Assembly (NCBI GenBank): GCA_016648135.1
Contig: JADDOH010000163.1
Coordinates: 310,001-374,000, forward strand
Direction: 5' to 3'
Source: Agrypnia vestita
Lineage: Eukaryota; Arthropoda; Insecta; Trichoptera; Phryganeidae
Length of the DNA: 64,000 nucleotides
Shown here piece after piece: positions 44,745 through 56,813 of this stretch. The translations under genes and the position numbers were made by a program. The notes beneath the pieces are model-generated. The model had not been told where the DNA came from, searched no databases, and worked only from the letters and a program-made list of their open reading frames with translations. Numbering within the stretch: position 1 is the first letter of the stretch; each line of letters opens with the position of its first letter.

Positions 44745-46440
44745 TCCGCCGATACTGTATCTGTAAGTCTCATTTATTAATTGATTAACAAATATTATCC
44801 ATTTTTAGAGAAATCCACTTTTTCTGATACGGTAGGCAAAAATTACTTTATGTAACTGCAGTTAGGAGCTATAACTATTTTGGACCCAAATTACATAATT
44901 GCATGCTTGATGAATTAAAGTAATCTGGGCTAACAACAATTTACAACCCTAACATAAAATACAAAATAAAACAGTGAATCCGAAATAAAGGGAGAGATAA
45001 AATAGGCACACTTACTCAAACACACTAACACACACTATAACCTCTTATGTATTATATAATTTTATTATGTTACTTTTAATATAGGTACAATATTTCATCA
45101 AATACAAATAATTATTTTACTCCACATCTACATACTATGTTTTGTATCTACATACATACCATTGTAAACTATGCCTGTCTCAACACAGATATTTCTAGTG
45201 AGACAGGCACAGTCCAACCAAAATTTTATATTTAAATTAAATAGAAATAAATAAACATCTCGGTTGTATATTGCTGCCTTTGCTGTTGTACTCCTCATTT
45301 AAAGAAGTATTTCAAAATAATGTTTGTATCAAAATATTTTATACCATCATGCATAAAATTACTGGTACGTCATGCTTGTTTTTATGCTAAAATAAATAAA
45401 ATAAAATAGGTAACGAATTTATTGCAACCCTTTTTCTTTCGTGCCCGGTCTCTCCTAAAAAATACTATTTTAGATTTAAAATAGTCAGATTTTAATTTAA
45501 TAATAAGATTTTATAAATAATTCGATTGTACGTGGGATATCAACTGTTTGATATTGGCCTTACAAGCAGAAAAAGCTCTCACATTTAAAATAACACAACC
45601 TGCAGAACTTAATAATAGTATTTATTAAAATTTAATTTATTTTAAATTTCATTTAAAAAGTACTATATTACACTTGTCTGCAGCAAAAATCTTTTAAATT
45701 ATTTTGCATATATACAAGTTCCGCATCTACCCAGCCCGCTAGACCTAAGTTATGGATATCGAATTTACATAACTGCTGACGTTTCTAAAATCCTTCGAAT
45801 CTTCTGTTCAGGGTCGACAGGAATTTACATTACCCTCTGCTTTTATGGATGGGAAAAATATTATATTTCCAAATATATTGTCCTTACGGCTAACAATATT
45901 TTGGCAATACTGAAGATATAGTTCAATTTAAAAATAGAAAACCTCATTAATAAAATAAAAATTAGTTTTCCGTTCGTTGAAAAATCGATAATTTACACAA
46001 ACTTTATAAAGGAGGGTGGTCCCAAGGCCTCCTAGTCTCCTAGATGGAAGAAAGTGCATCGAAATTTTCTTGATTTTTCGCCATGAAACCCTCGCAACGT
46101 GTAGTGAAAAAGAAAAGGGTCAAATGAAAATTACATTTAATAGATTGTCTTGTTCGATTTTTAAAAATTGACATTCTTATTACATTTTACAAGATATGTG
46201 TTGAAAGGGCCCTTTTTCTTTACAACCAGTACATGGAGTGGCTACAAGAAAACAACGAAGAGTGCTGTAAAGTATGTTTGCTCTCGAATTTTGACATATT
46301 GGAAAATTTTGCAAAATAAACATATAGAGGCCAAACAAAATAAATGAATTATGTTATGTATGATATTTTTTTTTATTATGAATAATGTTTATTTTTTTAT
46401 CCTCCGTTGACAGCGAAATTTCGCTTATTGCGAGCATGTG
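44745..46440. other. Unassigned AT-rich stretch
   Basis: No feature supported. Confidence 0.5.
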
Positions 46441-46497
46441 CAGGACGTATCTCTGCGATCAACGTGGGTTAGACGTCTTTCCATTTAAGAAAGACAA

Positions 46498-46622
46498 TCT
46501 AATTAGTATGTGTAAGCCGTGCGAACGACGCATACTGTTTCGTTGTGTTGGTGTTTACGGGTATAAACACCACCACAACGAAAGAATATACCTCGTACGC
46601 ACGGCTTACACATACTAATTCG
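46498..46622. repeat. Long imperfect hairpin
   Basis: ATTAGTATGTGTAAGCCGTG and its inverse CACGGCTTACACATACTAAT bound a 125-bp palindrome with a GTGTTTACGGGTATAAACAC centre. A foldback MITE is likely. Confidence 0.75.
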
Positions 46623-47207
46623 TTTATATTTCTTAACCGGCCGTTTGCCGTCCGTACGTAACGCGGAATGTACCCTATCTGCCACGCAATTTCGCGCAAA
46701 TTTGTTGTTTTTTAGACACTTTTTGTGATGGTTATAATCATGTAAAAATCAATAATATTCACTAAAGAGTTACAGTTTCTGATTTTTCAATATACAAACT
46801 TCAATATTACTTATATTTCAATAATTACTTATACAATAATTACTTATTCATGAATTATGAAAATAAGTAACGAAATTTACTGTCAGAAATATACGCACAT
46901 GTTTATCGAATAAAACCATGGAAGCAATAACACTACAGATATTGTATTTCAATATTTTAGTTCTAAATATATCAAATAATATAAAATAACACTTTTTAAT
47001 TTAAAAAAGAAAAACTTTTTTTAACAGATAAATAACACAATTAATGCGCGGTTCGAAGACGACATTTGGAATGTTTTTTTGTCCGGTTTGCGTGGATAAT
47101 GAGGTTACTTGACAAATAGAACTCGTTCATTCATTCAAAATCTAGAGATACAACGAATGATAAGCTTTAAAAACCCACAAACGCAGGTAAAATAGGCCGA
47201 ATTCGCA

Positions 47208-47285
47208 TACGTATCTAGGGAGCGCAGATCTGCGCTCTGGCACATAGAGGATACAAAAGTTTTCGCGCAGATCTGCGCTCCGGCA
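47208..47285. repeat. Two palindromic GCGCAGATCTGCGC motifs
   Basis: GAGCGCAGATCTGCGCTC at about 47220 and CGCGCAGATCTGCGCTC at about 47263 are direct and self-inverse copies about 43 bp apart, both followed by .GGCAC. Confidence 0.7.
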
Positions 47286-48099
47286 CCCGACTGGTTAAAT
47301 GGAAAGAGGTTTACCTGTTTTAAATAATGTCCATTTATATGAAACAATCAATCAATTCTAAATTTTAATTATCATGTACGCTTAATCAAACATTGAATGT
47401 TGATCATGACTGTCATATGTGGGGCAAAGCACTCAAAGCAAAGGCAGGAATATGCAAAAAATAAAAAAAACGTTTTGAATGCAGTCACCGAGTATTACTA
47501 ATGTACTTACTGAATTCTAGATTTTATTTATCTGTCTCATCCAAAATCATGTTTCATATAAATTTATAGGCTATGTTTCCTATAAAATCTCAAATTCAGT
47601 ACATTATAAAAAGTAATCCTCAATGTCTGCATTCATTTTTTTTTAGATTTTGCTGTCTTTGCTTCTGTACCCCACATATATATGGTTCATAATAAAACAA
47701 TACCTCGTAAGCCACTTCATACAGATTTTACAGGAGAGGCAAAAAACTGCATCATATCTAGAATTTTTACAATAAATAGAATACGAGGACTTACTTTAAT
47801 GGAATAAAAGACACAAATAATTGTTTTTAAGATACAAGCTTTTGCCTGATTACACATCCACATTTAAAAAAAAAACTTATTTTTGACAAAAGTGTGGTAT
47901 GCAAGATAATGTTTAATCATGAGCGATATATTCTTTTGCCAAGATGTAAAAATCTATACTTTTAATATTATTAGATGCCTCAAATGATTATTTTTATCTA
48001 ATTCAGAAATGTGTATAATGGTTACGGGTTGTGTGTGGTAATGAATAAAAAACAATTATTTAAGGGTCTAAATAATAATCCGAGTATTGTTGATTTTAG

Positions 48100-48230
48100 A
48101 TGCCGTTCCCTGCGAACTCCCGCCAACATATTAGTGGTGAATCTCGCTGCGAGCGACTTGTTTATGACATCAAAGGTGCCGCTATTCATCTATAATTCAA
48201 TATTTTTGGGACCGGCCCTTGGACAGACAG
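48100..48230 (+). CDS. Opsin TM2 exon, alternative version A
   Basis: A 131-bp exon bounded by TTTTAG (acceptor 48098-48099) and GTAACC (donor from 48231). It starts with the third base and ends with the first base of a codon. It encodes CRSLRTPANILVVNLAASDL then FMTSKVPLFIYNS and LGPALGQT: the end of intracellular loop 1 (LRTP), TM2 with the conserved NLA.SD (Asp83 equivalent) and the start of extracellular loop 1. It is 30 of 43 residues identical to version B. Its last base joins the first two of the 55714 exon to make GCT (Ala) before the conserved Cys of TM3. It carries Lys at the position 6 after the TM2 Asp. An apparent single frame spanning A and B is only because the 46-nt intron is open by chance. 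Confidence 0.85.
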
Positions 48231-48276
48231 GTAACCTCACAAAAGTGAAAAATTCAGCACATTTGTATTGTTTTAG

Positions 48277-48407
48277 ATGCCGATCTCTTCGGACACCTGC
48301 CAATACTCTCGTGGTCAATCTAGCGTTCAGCGACTTATTGATCGTATCCGAGATGCCCGCTTTCGTCTACAATTCCATTAATCTGGGCCCGGCCATGGGC
48401 AGATCAG
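48277..48407 (+). CDS. Opsin TM2 exon, alternative version B
   Basis: A second 131-bp exon, 46 nt downstream of A, bounded by TTTTAG (48275-48276) and GTAAAG (from 48408), with the same entry and exit phases. It encodes CRSLRTPANTLVVNLAFSDL then LIVSEMPAFVYNS and LGPAMGRS. It has Glu where A has Lys. If A were joined to B, the frame would shift and an in-frame TAG would appear at 48321-48323. If both were skipped the final exon would be read in the wrong frame. So exactly one of A and B must be used with the TM1 exon, which was not found in the window. The donor of B (GTAAAG) fits consensus better than that of A. Confidence 0.9.
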
Positions 48408-50520
48408 GTAAAGGCTGCTTACTCGGCTTGCAAGGCAACGCTGGACGAGGCTTTCTGAGAATCTGTCTACCTTCCTCTGTGCTTAAGCATACAGCCACTT
48501 GTGCCTGATAGAATTAACACCCATTTACATACATTTTCGGTGATGGTGAAGTCATGTCCTTGCGTCCCTTTTATGTCCGAGAGTGATACTTGTACTTTTA
48601 CCCTCCTTTAATAACACACCCCATTAGTGATTCTCACCTTTTTTGTGTAACGAGGTCCGAGTTGGTTTTTCCCCGTTGGTTTGAAATATCCTATTAGAGT
48701 TTATCGTATTTTCATAATGTCAAAGTGTACGTGTCATCATTTGTATTTCTGTCCTGTAATTAATTGCGTCCAGTTATCATCGACGAGTGACACTTGTACG
48801 TTTACCCCATTAGTGATTTCCATCCCTCTTGTGTAATAAGGTCCGAGTTGGATTTTTCCTGGCTGGTTTGAAATGTCTTGTTAGAGTTTATCTGTTTTAT
48901 CCATTGTATGTCTTAAAATAGCCGAGCTTAATTTTAATACACTTTTTGATTTCTTTATTCGAGTATGATTGATTGTACTTTTAATCATGTTTGCCTTATA
49001 TAGTAAGAATTTAATGTAGTTTATTACATGTTTAAAATAATATCTGTGTTATTTCTTTCTTTCTGTTTACCAACTAAGTTCAAACAGAAATTTAAAAACA
49101 TTTAAGCATTATAAGTAGTTTACTATTTCTCTCTAATGAGAATGATCCATGTCATATTGATGATCTAATTCAGAAGTTGTCTTTTAAATGCCTATACCAC
49201 TCATTAATAACCATTTTCAATGCTCCCATCTCAATAGATCTAAATAAGTAATTTTATTTTATTTGTCTTATATTGACCGCGTTAATGTTGGTATTTTGCT
49301 TGTATTGTATGATGACCTCAACATTTGTGCTAGAACTGCATATTCTCTCGTATTTATTTTTTTAAACTCTATTAACATTTGCAAGATTGAATTCAATTTG
49401 CATTTCTTATATTTATCAAAGACAACAAAACATTGAAGTCGCCTAGTGAAAACTAGATAGACTTTTGTGGAAGCCATAATAAATAAAAGTCGAGGGTGCA
49501 TAAAAATACGTGGAGAACAATGAGCGTGGCGAGAGGCAGGTAAGCCTGATAACAGAATAACCCGGAAGGAATTCTATTATCGTCCGACAGCCACGAAAGC
49601 CTATGAGAATAATCTTCTTTCCCTAGTTCTAAAAATTGTCTGGCGGTTTATTATGTTACATTACCTACATCTGAATTTAATTAACTTTTCATCTATTCGA
49701 GAAAATCCGAGAAAATATATTTATTCTACCATGCATATCGTTAGTCTGGACTTTTATTTTTATTTTATTTATTTTTAGACATAATTGCTTGGTAGGCCAA
49801 ATACAGAAAAAATAGTTAAATGACTCCCACAATTAATGTTAGACTGTGAATTTACATTTATTGTTAGACTGTGAATTTCCATTTATTGTAGGTCTGGGCT
49901 GTAGCTATCGGCGTGTCTAATTTGTTGAAAATTGTATTTAGACTTGCCCACTGAGTGTTTATGATGTATGTAAGTAGTTACTTTATTGGGTAATGTTAAT
50001 TCATCTGCATTCTTTAATATCGATAACCTTACACAGGTTAATGTTGTCTTGATAATCTCGTCAACAGGATGCATGGAGCACGCAGAAATATGTCCATCGA
50101 TTGAGAATAGAATATTCATTATTAAATTTCTCAAAATTACATGAATTTTGTAAACATTTATTTTTAAATCTCTACAACAAAATGTAGATGTGCATACTAA
50201 GGTAAGTAGCTAAGTAGTGATGAGATACACCATTATTGTAACCGTGATTGTGACTGTGATTCAATAAACCTACAATCGTTAAATTACACCCAAGCTTAGA
50301 GTATATATGTTACAGCGAATTTGCATTTTTAGTGAGACTATACTTTCACTAGTAAAAATGTACTTTTCCCGGTCGGGCAGAGTGGGGGCAGTGAAAACAT
50401 CTAAATCAACGAATTCTCAGATTCACTACACGTAATCCGTGAAAATACATTACTCAAAGCATAGACAATATATCGGTGAAACCATCAATTTGTACACGTA
50501 ATTCTTAAAGCGTAGAAAGT
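48408..50520. other. Opsin intron, first part
   Basis: Lies in the large intron before 55714. Contains TAAAT-rich sequence and a diverged direct repeat of GAGTTGG.TTTTTCC.. GGTTTGAAAT near 48658 and 48849 with ...TTAGAGTTTATC. No further opsin exon was found. Confidence 0.5.
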
Positions 50521-50529
50521 ATAAAGGCG

Positions 50530-50625
50530 GCACTACACTAGACGATTTTTATTCATTTTGCGGTCCTATTTTAACTCCTAAATTAAAATAGGACAGCGGC
50601 ACCGCAAAACGAATACGAATCGCGA
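50530..50625. repeat. Short foldback repeat
   Basis: TTTTGCGGTCCTATTTTAA and TTAAAATAGGACAGCGGCA are inverse around CTCCTAAA, with a second CGTTTTGC inverse word. Confidence 0.65.
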
Positions 50626-50629
50626 AGTA

Positions 50630-53255
50630 AGGTGTCGGCTGAAAGATCGCGCACTCGGGTTTTTTATGATATCTGACGACTGCCGGAACAAAACGAGGTT
50701 ATGTCACCATGTAAATATTGGGGGGTTAAGGGAAAATTTTTATTAATGAATATGTATTTTGTCAATTAAGTTTATTAAATATGTTTTTTTTATAACAATA
50801 CAACAAAAGTTTATTTCTTACAAATATAGAAACATAAATAAACATACACCCGGTATTATTAATTTTAAATGAACCTTTAAAAGTGCGTCAAGTAACAAAC
50901 ACTCGATGCGAAAAATACAAAAATCAAAGAGATTCTAAGTCATCATTTACGTTTGAATTCATTCAGATTCTTCCGCATTTCCAATTTTCTATCTTTTTAT
51001 CAAAAATGTGTCTAATGTCGTTTGCGTTTCTTGTTTGCGCACGTGTAAGCACGGGTGATAGACGTACAACATAAAGTGCGCGGTTTTTAAGTTCGCAAAC
51101 TTACTCGGCTCGACGTCGGTGACAGACGTGAAGCTTGCTCGCACCGTATCATTTTTATGAGTTTAATCGACTGTCTTTTGAATTATAAGATGATCAGAAT
51201 TTCGTAAGTGTTCGCGATTAAAATTTTAAAAATATATTACGTTTTAGTTACCTACCTAAACTAATCATTGAATATCAAAGACCAGTCCAGAAGTGTGACA
51301 GTTCGAGAAACAGAACTATCGCCACAGAATAGAGAATATGCTATCGCTCAAAGGATAAAAATTAGAAATACTGTCGCTTTGTGATGACTTTGGACTAGAC
51401 TAGTGTAGAATGAGACACAAAACGCAAAATAAATTTTGAAAAACAAGGTCCATGTGCCATTAGAATCTTGTTATAAAATCATATAATGAAGAATTAGTGC
51501 AGACGAAACTTTCAACACTTCAAAATGACTATTTTAATAATATCCGTTACCTACATAATGTTGATTTGCACAGAAGAAATTAATAATGCAGTAAGAACCT
51601 TGTTCACGCAATGACTTATTAAATTGTTATTCAAGGCCCGGTTGTTTCAATTTGGATAAATAAAAGTTCGTTTAAAAGCATAGATTTTTACGGAAACGGA
51701 TTTCAGACTTGTCAAATTTAATTTTTGACAGTTCGGAAACCAATAAATTCACTAGTAAGTGCAAGTTAAAATATTGTATTCATTTCTATTGGTGAAAAAC
51801 TCTTTGAATATGATAAGAATGACCTTGAATATACTTTCTCTTAAATGCCAGTGAATGATGGACTCACTAGAAAATCAGATTCACTGTAACATATACAAAA
51901 TATATATTCTAAGCACCCAACAATCATTGTGTGGAGGACGCCATGACTGCTAGCGCCATCTGACGGACGGCTCCATGGTTACCCACACGAAGATCTCGAG
52001 AGGTTAATCAGTCTGCCTAGATGGACCAGCGCAATGTACAATTCCATCGGCAATCGTTAAACGTGTAACAAGCCATAATCGTGTAAATTTTTTCACCTAT
52101 AAATATATACAAAAATGCTCAAAGCATTCAGTGAGTATTCAATACAGGTAAACCTTGCATTTGAACACCGGAAGATTCCCCTGGTAGGGTGGGAGTATTT
52201 TCTTTCACACTACTGCATTGTGGATCTTATACTATCTTACTACTTATCTACTAATACAATTGTACGCTAATCACAATCACAGGTATAGACACGGTTTATC
52301 TCATCAATATAAAGTAAGGGCAATGAATGTTAGGTTTCTGACTTTTTTGCAAACCGGTTTAAAGCCCAATGATTCAATGAATATTGCTTGTAAGCCCACT
52401 GACATATGCTTAAAAAACATAAACATAAGATACTTCTTGGCTAAATAATGAAAATTATCAACGCTACGAAGAAAGAACAGAGCACTGACTTCCTCTTCAG
52501 AAAACCTGAATCCATACATGAATTTTTTAAATAAATGAGACAGAAATTAAGAAAGTTTTTGTATTTTTAGACCTCAAATAGAGAAAATTCATGCTTTGAG
52601 TAATCTTCATTAAACATCATTTAAGGATATCCGTAGCAATACTACAGGAAACGAAAAGGCAGAAAATTTTACAAGAGTAGCGGAGAAAGAAAAATCTGCT
52701 TCCTAAATATTATTACATGAATGGTTTGTCCCATAAAATTATGCTGGCAGCGGCGAACATTGGATTCTATTCAAATCCTCGTCTACCTGTCACATAATTT
52801 TTATATTTTTTACCACTATTATTTGGCATATAAACATGATATAGGATTGATTCAAAAGTGTCAACTACTACGTAAAATGATTATTTCGTCGAATAAAACC
52901 ATCGAATGCGTACGTATTGTTAGATATCGGCTTGCCTGACATTCTGAAAATAAAAAATAAAAAATGAAAATTTGGTGATTGTTACCCTAACACTCGAAAA
53001 TAGAGAAACGTCAACATATCTTTCAAAAGCCAAAATTTCTATCACCGTGACGAAAATATTAGCTTCCGGTAATATTGAACTCTTTGGATAAAGAAATTAG
53101 TAAATTTAGGTAATAGTGTAAAACAAACCCATTTCTACCAACTTTTAAAGTAATACCAGCACCTATTTTATATAACATTAATAAAAAACTCATATTTTAG
53201 TCAAATGACTGGTTTAAGTAACCTAAATGTTGCTTCGACATCAAATAAACAGGAT
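50630..53255. other. Opsin intron, middle part
   Basis: Open frames at 52218-52519 and 52721-52939 were examined and lack a family match. 51950-52020 is GC-richer (GCGCCATCTGACGGACGGC). No exon is supported. Confidence 0.4.
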
Positions 53256-53259
53256 TTTT

Positions 53260-53855
53260 TTAAGAATAAAAATTTTCAGCAGTATACTATTTCTGACTAA
53301 TGAAGAAAAATTGAAAAAATTTAACAATACTTCGAAATAAAGCTTTAAAAATTATACTTTAAAGAAGAAATCGATACACACGAATCAAAGTGATGCTAGA
53401 AAGCATACAAATACTTAAATTTAATGTACTTCTATATATATATATATGAAATTATTCGTAGCCTTTGAATTATTAATAAAAATAATTTTAAATAAACAAC
53501 ATGAATATGACCACTGTAAAAGAAGAAAAGATGAAATAAGATTACCATTCCGAAAGAAAAAAGATCTCAAACTTCTATGATGTATAATGGAATGAAATTA
53601 TATATGAAACTACCAGGGGATATTAGGGATGAAAAAATATATGTAACGACAATAAAACTAAAAAAAGATGTGATACTTAATTTGGATAAAAAATTTAATA
53701 TACTTATATCTAATGCTGTATATATTAGGAAATATAAAAATTATTGTATTACCTATTTTAAGAATAAAAAAAAGGAACACCCAGACATCGTGGCGGTCCG
53801 ATGTTACAATACATGTATATGCAACAACATAATAATGTGTCTATTTAAATTTTAA
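53260..53855 (+). pseudogene. Non-LTR retrotransposon C-terminal remnant in the opsin intron
   Basis: The sequence reads NKALKIILYFKEEIDTHESK (53310-53390), SIQILKFN, KQHEYDHCKRRKDEIRLPFR, then MMYNGMKLYMKLPGDIRDEK. The .K..LKIIL.......TH.S..MLE....L ... .RLP....K......Y.G...Y..LP..IRDEK order is that of Jockey/CR1-like C termini. It is frame-broken and in the same orientation as the opsin. Confidence 0.55.
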
Positions 53856-53927
53856 ATGGTTTATAGGCCATTACTGCATAACTGTGATATTGCACTGTGG
53901 ATGCATATTTCTGTTTTCTTTATTGGT

Positions 53928-53990
53928 TATATTTATAAAGAAAGAATATATTATAATATAATATATATTCTTTATTTTAATTACAAGTAT
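53928..53990. repeat. AT palindrome
   Basis: AAAGAAAGAATATATTATAA and TTATAATATAATATATATTC fold with TTCTTT ends. Confidence 0.7.
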
Positions 53991-54494
53991 TCATGATTCC
54001 CTTTTGCTCCACATTCCCCTCACCCAACATATCACACTGATTACACCACGACTACTTTCCAAAAGTCTCAAAAAATTGCAAAAGTCGTAAATGTACCTAA
54101 ATTAAATTACACGTCATGAAAACATTAACCACGTCCCGTCTATTTTTTAGTGTTGGGGGTAGTAATTACCGAATAAAGCGGACTTGCATAAATACCTTTG
54201 ACCAAAACTAACTATCTTGTTATTTTCAGAATACGGCAGTGTATAACGTTTGATCATATTTGATCAATCTACAAATTCCAGGTAAACGAAAGATATAAAA
54301 TTAATTTTACAATTTCCTTCTACAATATTAACACAACCAATTCGGTGACGCAACATTAATATTGATTTGTTAATTTGTTGAAAGGATCACTCTCTTTCTC
54401 GGGATTACTGAAATTGCGTTTCGTGGAAGCACTTTTATAATTTTGACTAAAGTTGTCTTAAAAATTGTGAAAAAATATAAATATTATTTGTTAA

Positions 54495-54850
54495 CCGTTA
54501 GACTATCATTAAAGTAACTTACATCTAATATGAAAAATTCACTCCCTTTAATACAAGTCAAATAAAATAATAAAAACTTTAAAATTCCAATTGGAATTTC
54601 TGCAAGGTTTTTATTATTTTATTTAACTTGTATTGAAATAAATGAATTTTTCGTAATCGACATAAGTTACTGTAATGATAGTTCAACGTTTTGTAAAAAT
54701 AAGTAGAAATATTGAAAAAAATGCAAACTTTGATATTGCATAACTCCATACAGTTGATATATCTTTATCTTAAAATTATCTAATCATAATCAAAGTAGGA
54801 GTATAGTCCTGCAAGATTATTAGTGTTTTCCAAATATCCCTGTACAATAA
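54495..54850 (+). repeat. Foldback element joined to dispersed repeat family, copy 3
   Basis: Arms CGTTAGACTATCATTAAAGT (54497) and ACTGTAATGATAGTTCAACG (54673-54692) are inverse, with AAAAATTCACT.CCTTTAATAC against GTATTGAAATAAATGAATTT inside. The right arm runs into the block shared with 6440 and 18420 (TTTTGTAAAAATAAGT, ATATTGAAAAAAATGC, CCTGTACAATA). Confidence 0.7.
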
Positions 54851-55544
54851 ATAAATAAAAGATAAAGAATTTTTATTTCTACGTTTTGTGTATTTTTAAC
54901 AAATTCATAATTTGTAAAAGGTATTTCTACTAATTATTTATCAAATATTTATTATTATAAAATTTGTACTTTATTAATTTAAATTCGATTCATGCATACA
55001 TTTTATATTTGTGGTAATTATTTTCCTTTCTGTCTGAATTGTTAACTTTTTTTCATAAAATGTTGAATCCTTATTAATTTATTATTTGTTAAACCCCGCC
55101 TTAAGGCTAGACAAAACAAGCATGCAATCGTAAGTAATGACAAATGTGTTTTATTTACATTTATAATAATTAATAATATTTTTTATTTTTTATAAATTCA
55201 GAATAATCGAGTTACTTGTTTTGTTACATGTTTGATTTTGAATCGAATATATATTTTGATATTAGAGTCGTTTCGATATGGAATGTAAATTAGAATGGTG
55301 GATTGTAAAATGTGTTGTAGGAAACAATAATTTAAATTGTGCATGTTAGTATCGATACTAGTTGGTTCGGTGAGAGGAGATTCTTACATTCAGAATTATC
55401 AGAATTATTATGAGGAACCCTCAGAGATTATCTTTAATCAAGATGTATTTTAGATGTGGTATTCTATCATGGGTGGAATTGGTGAAAGCTACATTATGTA
55501 AGTATCACGCAAAAAGATCTTCCCCATATAAAAAAGCAGCTTCA

Positions 55545-55665
55545 TCTCTATGAGACATGCTTAATATATCTCGTTTTAATGATGTCCCGCTGGAGATAAA
55601 ATCCAGCACTGTGTTCTTAAAAAATTTGAACATATTCAAAATATTCTGAAATCATCATTCGTTCA
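55545..55665 (-). repeat. Non-LTR 3' remnant, copy 2 of the 17.4-kb end
   Basis: On the minus strand it encodes FFKNTVLDFISSGTSLKRDI and MSHRDEAA, the same end as 17410-17480. Located just before the last opsin exon. Confidence 0.55.
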
Positions 55666-55713
55666 TTTCTCTGACATTAAACATTATAGTGATTTGTTTT
55701 TATGAATTTCCAG

Positions 55714-56813
55714 CTTGCAATATCTATGGATTTGTCGGTGGGCTATCGGGTACCGTGTCCATCGGCACCCTGGCGGCCATAGCCTTCGACCGGTACAGCG
55801 TGGTGGTGTACCCCCTGGAGCCGCTGCGCTCCATCACGGGCCTGCGCGCCAAGCTGTCCGTCGTCCTGGTCTGGCTGTACGGAGGCTTCTTCGCCATCAT
55901 CCCCGCGCTGGACATCGGCCTGGGCCGCTACGTTCCCGAGGGATACCTGACGAGCTGCAGCTTCGACTACCTGTCCGATAACGTAAATCATAAAATCTTT
56001 ATATTCGCGTTCTTCCTCGCCGCTTGGGTGCTCCCATTTTTCATTATATTTTTCTGTTACGCGAAGATACTGCGCGTTGTCGTGGCGACCAGAAATATCG
56101 GGAGAAAAGTCACCGGTAGCATATCATCCAGGCACTGCAAGGAACAAGAGAAGAGAAAGGTCGAAGTCAAACTAGCGGGGATCGTTATCTGCGTCATCGG
56201 ATTGTTCTTCGCCGCGTGGACGCCGTACTCGATCGTTTCGCTTCTCGGCATCACGGGACAAAAGCATCTGATCAAGCCGCTCGTCTCCATGGTCCCCGCC
56301 ATGTGCGCCAAGCTCGCGAGCTGCATAGACCCTTTCATCTACGTGGTGACGCATCCGAAATTCCGACAAGAGTGCGAAAATCTTCTACTTTCAAAGAAAG
56401 CGCAACGCCAGAAGAGCATGATCCGCCAGGGCTGGTCCGCGGACCATCTGAACCAAAAGACAACTTTGAGGGAGCAAGATTTCACCAGCGAAGACGGAGT
56501 TGAAGTTGTCGAAATGGGAGACGTCCGCTATAACAAGAGGCAACTCTCGATAGAAGAAACCTCCGGTACACCCGCGCGACGCGGATTGGGCCACAGCGTG
56601 ACTCCGGCGCTGGACGCCATCAAAACTATATGCACACACATCGTGGCCAAGGGGATAGACGCCAGTGAACTCCCTAAAACCATAGAAGGTAATGAAGAAT
56701 TACAGCCACCTTCGTCTTACGTAAAACCGAAATTCATGCAAAGACCCAGCAGTTTGAAAAAAGTTGTCCAAAAGATCCAACGAATGTCATCGGAAGACTC
56801 ATTGGCAACATGA
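55714..56813 (+). CDS. Rh7: Opsin (r-opsin, Rh7-like), last exon: TM3-TM7 and C-tail
   Basis: A G-protein-coupled light receptor of the photoreceptor membrane. The exon starts after TTTCCAG (acceptor 55712-55713), in the phase that pairs with exons A and B, and runs 366 codons to TGA. Visible landmarks: the TM3 Cys (ACNIYGF), DRY in DRYSVVVYPLEPLRS, extracellular-loop-2 Cys with Glu six before it (PEGYLTSCSF, Glu181 equivalent), WTPY in TM6, and the retinal-binding Lys (PAMCAKLASC). NPxxY is DPFIY here, and HPKFR follows, as in Gq-type arthropod opsins. The C-tail is about 125 residues, longer than in visual opsins. Rh7 is inferred from the long tail and loops; arthropsin or another non-visual opsin is possible. 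No stop or shift. The exon is GC-rich (55.74-55.98 kb) in an AT-rich intron context. Confidence 0.9.

Noticed and set aside
46385..46699. Frames on both strands with similar products (CKPC, RTAYTY)
   Set aside because: Same peptide on both strands comes from the palindrome at 46498-46622, not a gene.
48011..48508. One long open frame covering both TM2 exons and the sequence between
   Set aside because: The A-B intron and flanks are open by chance; splice sites and opsin alignment show two separate exons, and the ATG at 48011 has no opsin N-terminal sequence.
55715..56639. Long overlapping frames on both strands within the last opsin exon
   Set aside because: Shadows of a GC-rich coding exon; their products are Arg/Pro-rich without domains.
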